Of a stretch of DNA of 64,000 bases, positions 63,819-64,000 are shown piece after piece. This stretch comes from Peptostreptococcus equinus (GTDB taxonomy: Bacteria; Bacillota; Clostridia; Peptostreptococcales; Peptostreptococcaceae): the NCBI RefSeq assembly GCF_027125355.1, contig NZ_CP114052.1, positions 434,001 to 498,000 on the forward strand. The letters run 5' to 3'. Positions within the stretch are counted from its first letter, which is position 1. Every line of letters starts with the position of its first letter. The notes under the pieces are model-generated. The model was not told the origin of the DNA. It made no database searches and saw nothing but the letters and a program-made list of their open reading frames with translations. The translations under genes were made by a program, and so were the position numbers.

Positions 63819-64000
63819 ATGTTAGAAAAAGGAAAAAAATATAGATGTAATATAGTAGATATAGGTCAAGGTGGAGTAGGAATAGGTAAGTACGAAGGTT
63901 TCACTGTATTTGTAGATGGAGCATTATTAGGTGAGATAGTAGATGTTAAAATTACTAAATCTAAAAAGAAATATGCAGAAGGAGTAATATCTAAAATAAT
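63819..64000 (+). CDS. 23S rRNA (uracil-5-)-methyltransferase RlmD-like, 5' part only
   Basis: ATG at 63819 with aaagg upstream; the frame is open to the end of the window (60 full codons). The visible part, beginning MLEKGKKYRCNIVDIGQGG, is a TRAM beta-barrel as found at the start of RlmD/RumA/TrmA-type methyltransferases (VDIGQGGVGIGKYEGFTVFV, then GEIVDVKITKSKKKYAEG). The methyltransferase domain and the iron-sulfur cysteines lie beyond the window, so the exact enzyme cannot be confirmed. Confidence 0.75.
   Translation, partial: MLEKGKKYRCNIVDIGQGGVGIGKYEGFTVFVDGALLGEIVDVKITKSKKKYAEGVISKI

Overview
The window is one AT-rich chromosomal stretch of a low-GC, anaerobic, amino-acid-fermenting Firmicute. 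The order uvrB/uvrA - uvrC - hprK - murB - PHP - rapZ - yvcK - whiA - dnaE - pfkA - pyk is the arrangement I know from Clostridioides difficile and relatives. A reductive Stickland cluster (CoA ligase, fldA, fldI, fldB, fldC, acyl-CoA dehydrogenase, etfB, etfA, 2-hydroxyacid dehydrogenase) points to Peptostreptococcaceae, with Peptostreptococcus a good guess. Species cannot be fixed from sequence alone. I found no rRNA, tRNA, CRISPR array, prophage or insertion sequence.

Region by region. 1-2.5 kb: remnant of a type IV pilus locus, with a pilin lacking its leader, a PilM/PilN-like gene broken by two A7-tract frameshifts, and a PilO-like protein. 2.6-11 kb: SEC-C protein, a small unknown protein, FAD protein, pgi, htrA, a Gx-type membrane protein and pepF. 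11-19.7 kb: a cysteine-catabolism unit (57-residue membrane protein, sigma-54 activator of CdsR type, -24/-12 promoter, cysteine desulfidase), a GntR regulator, pepD, and a divergent pdxR/pdxS pair without an adjacent pdxT. 19.8-22.7 kb: small and unknown proteins plus ogt. 22.8-37 kb: GntR regulator and the complete reductive amino-acid pathway, then brnQ and an aminotransferase. 37-40 kb: EamA and AI-2E membrane proteins and a small unknown. 40-64 kb: SOS-type uvrB, nitroreductase, uvrA, sstT, uvrC, hprK, murB, PHP, rapZ, yvcK, nudix, whiA, dnaE, an unknown membrane protein, pfkA, pyk and the start of an rlmD-like gene.

How the metabolic genes fit: the aminotransferase and the dehydrogenase turn an amino acid into a 2-hydroxyacid. 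The ligase or FldA adds CoA, the FldI-activated FldBC dehydratase removes water, and the acyl-CoA dehydrogenase with EtfAB reduces the enoyl-CoA. BrnQ next door makes leucine uptake plausible, but the CoA-transferase looks more like FldA (aryl-lactate) than HadA (leucine). The substrate is therefore open.

The most unusual observation is that the dehydratase beta subunit (28838-29953) has a single cysteine, at residue 12. The cysteine positions I remember from HadC and FldC are Ala, Ser or Gly, while the alpha subunit and activator keep theirs. I did not find a convincing wholly new multi-gene system. The other points worth checking are regulatory dyads: pdxR/pdxS, the fld promoters, the sigma-54 site and the LexA box. 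Several start codons were moved downstream to ATG or TTG codons with proper Shine-Dalgarno spacing.
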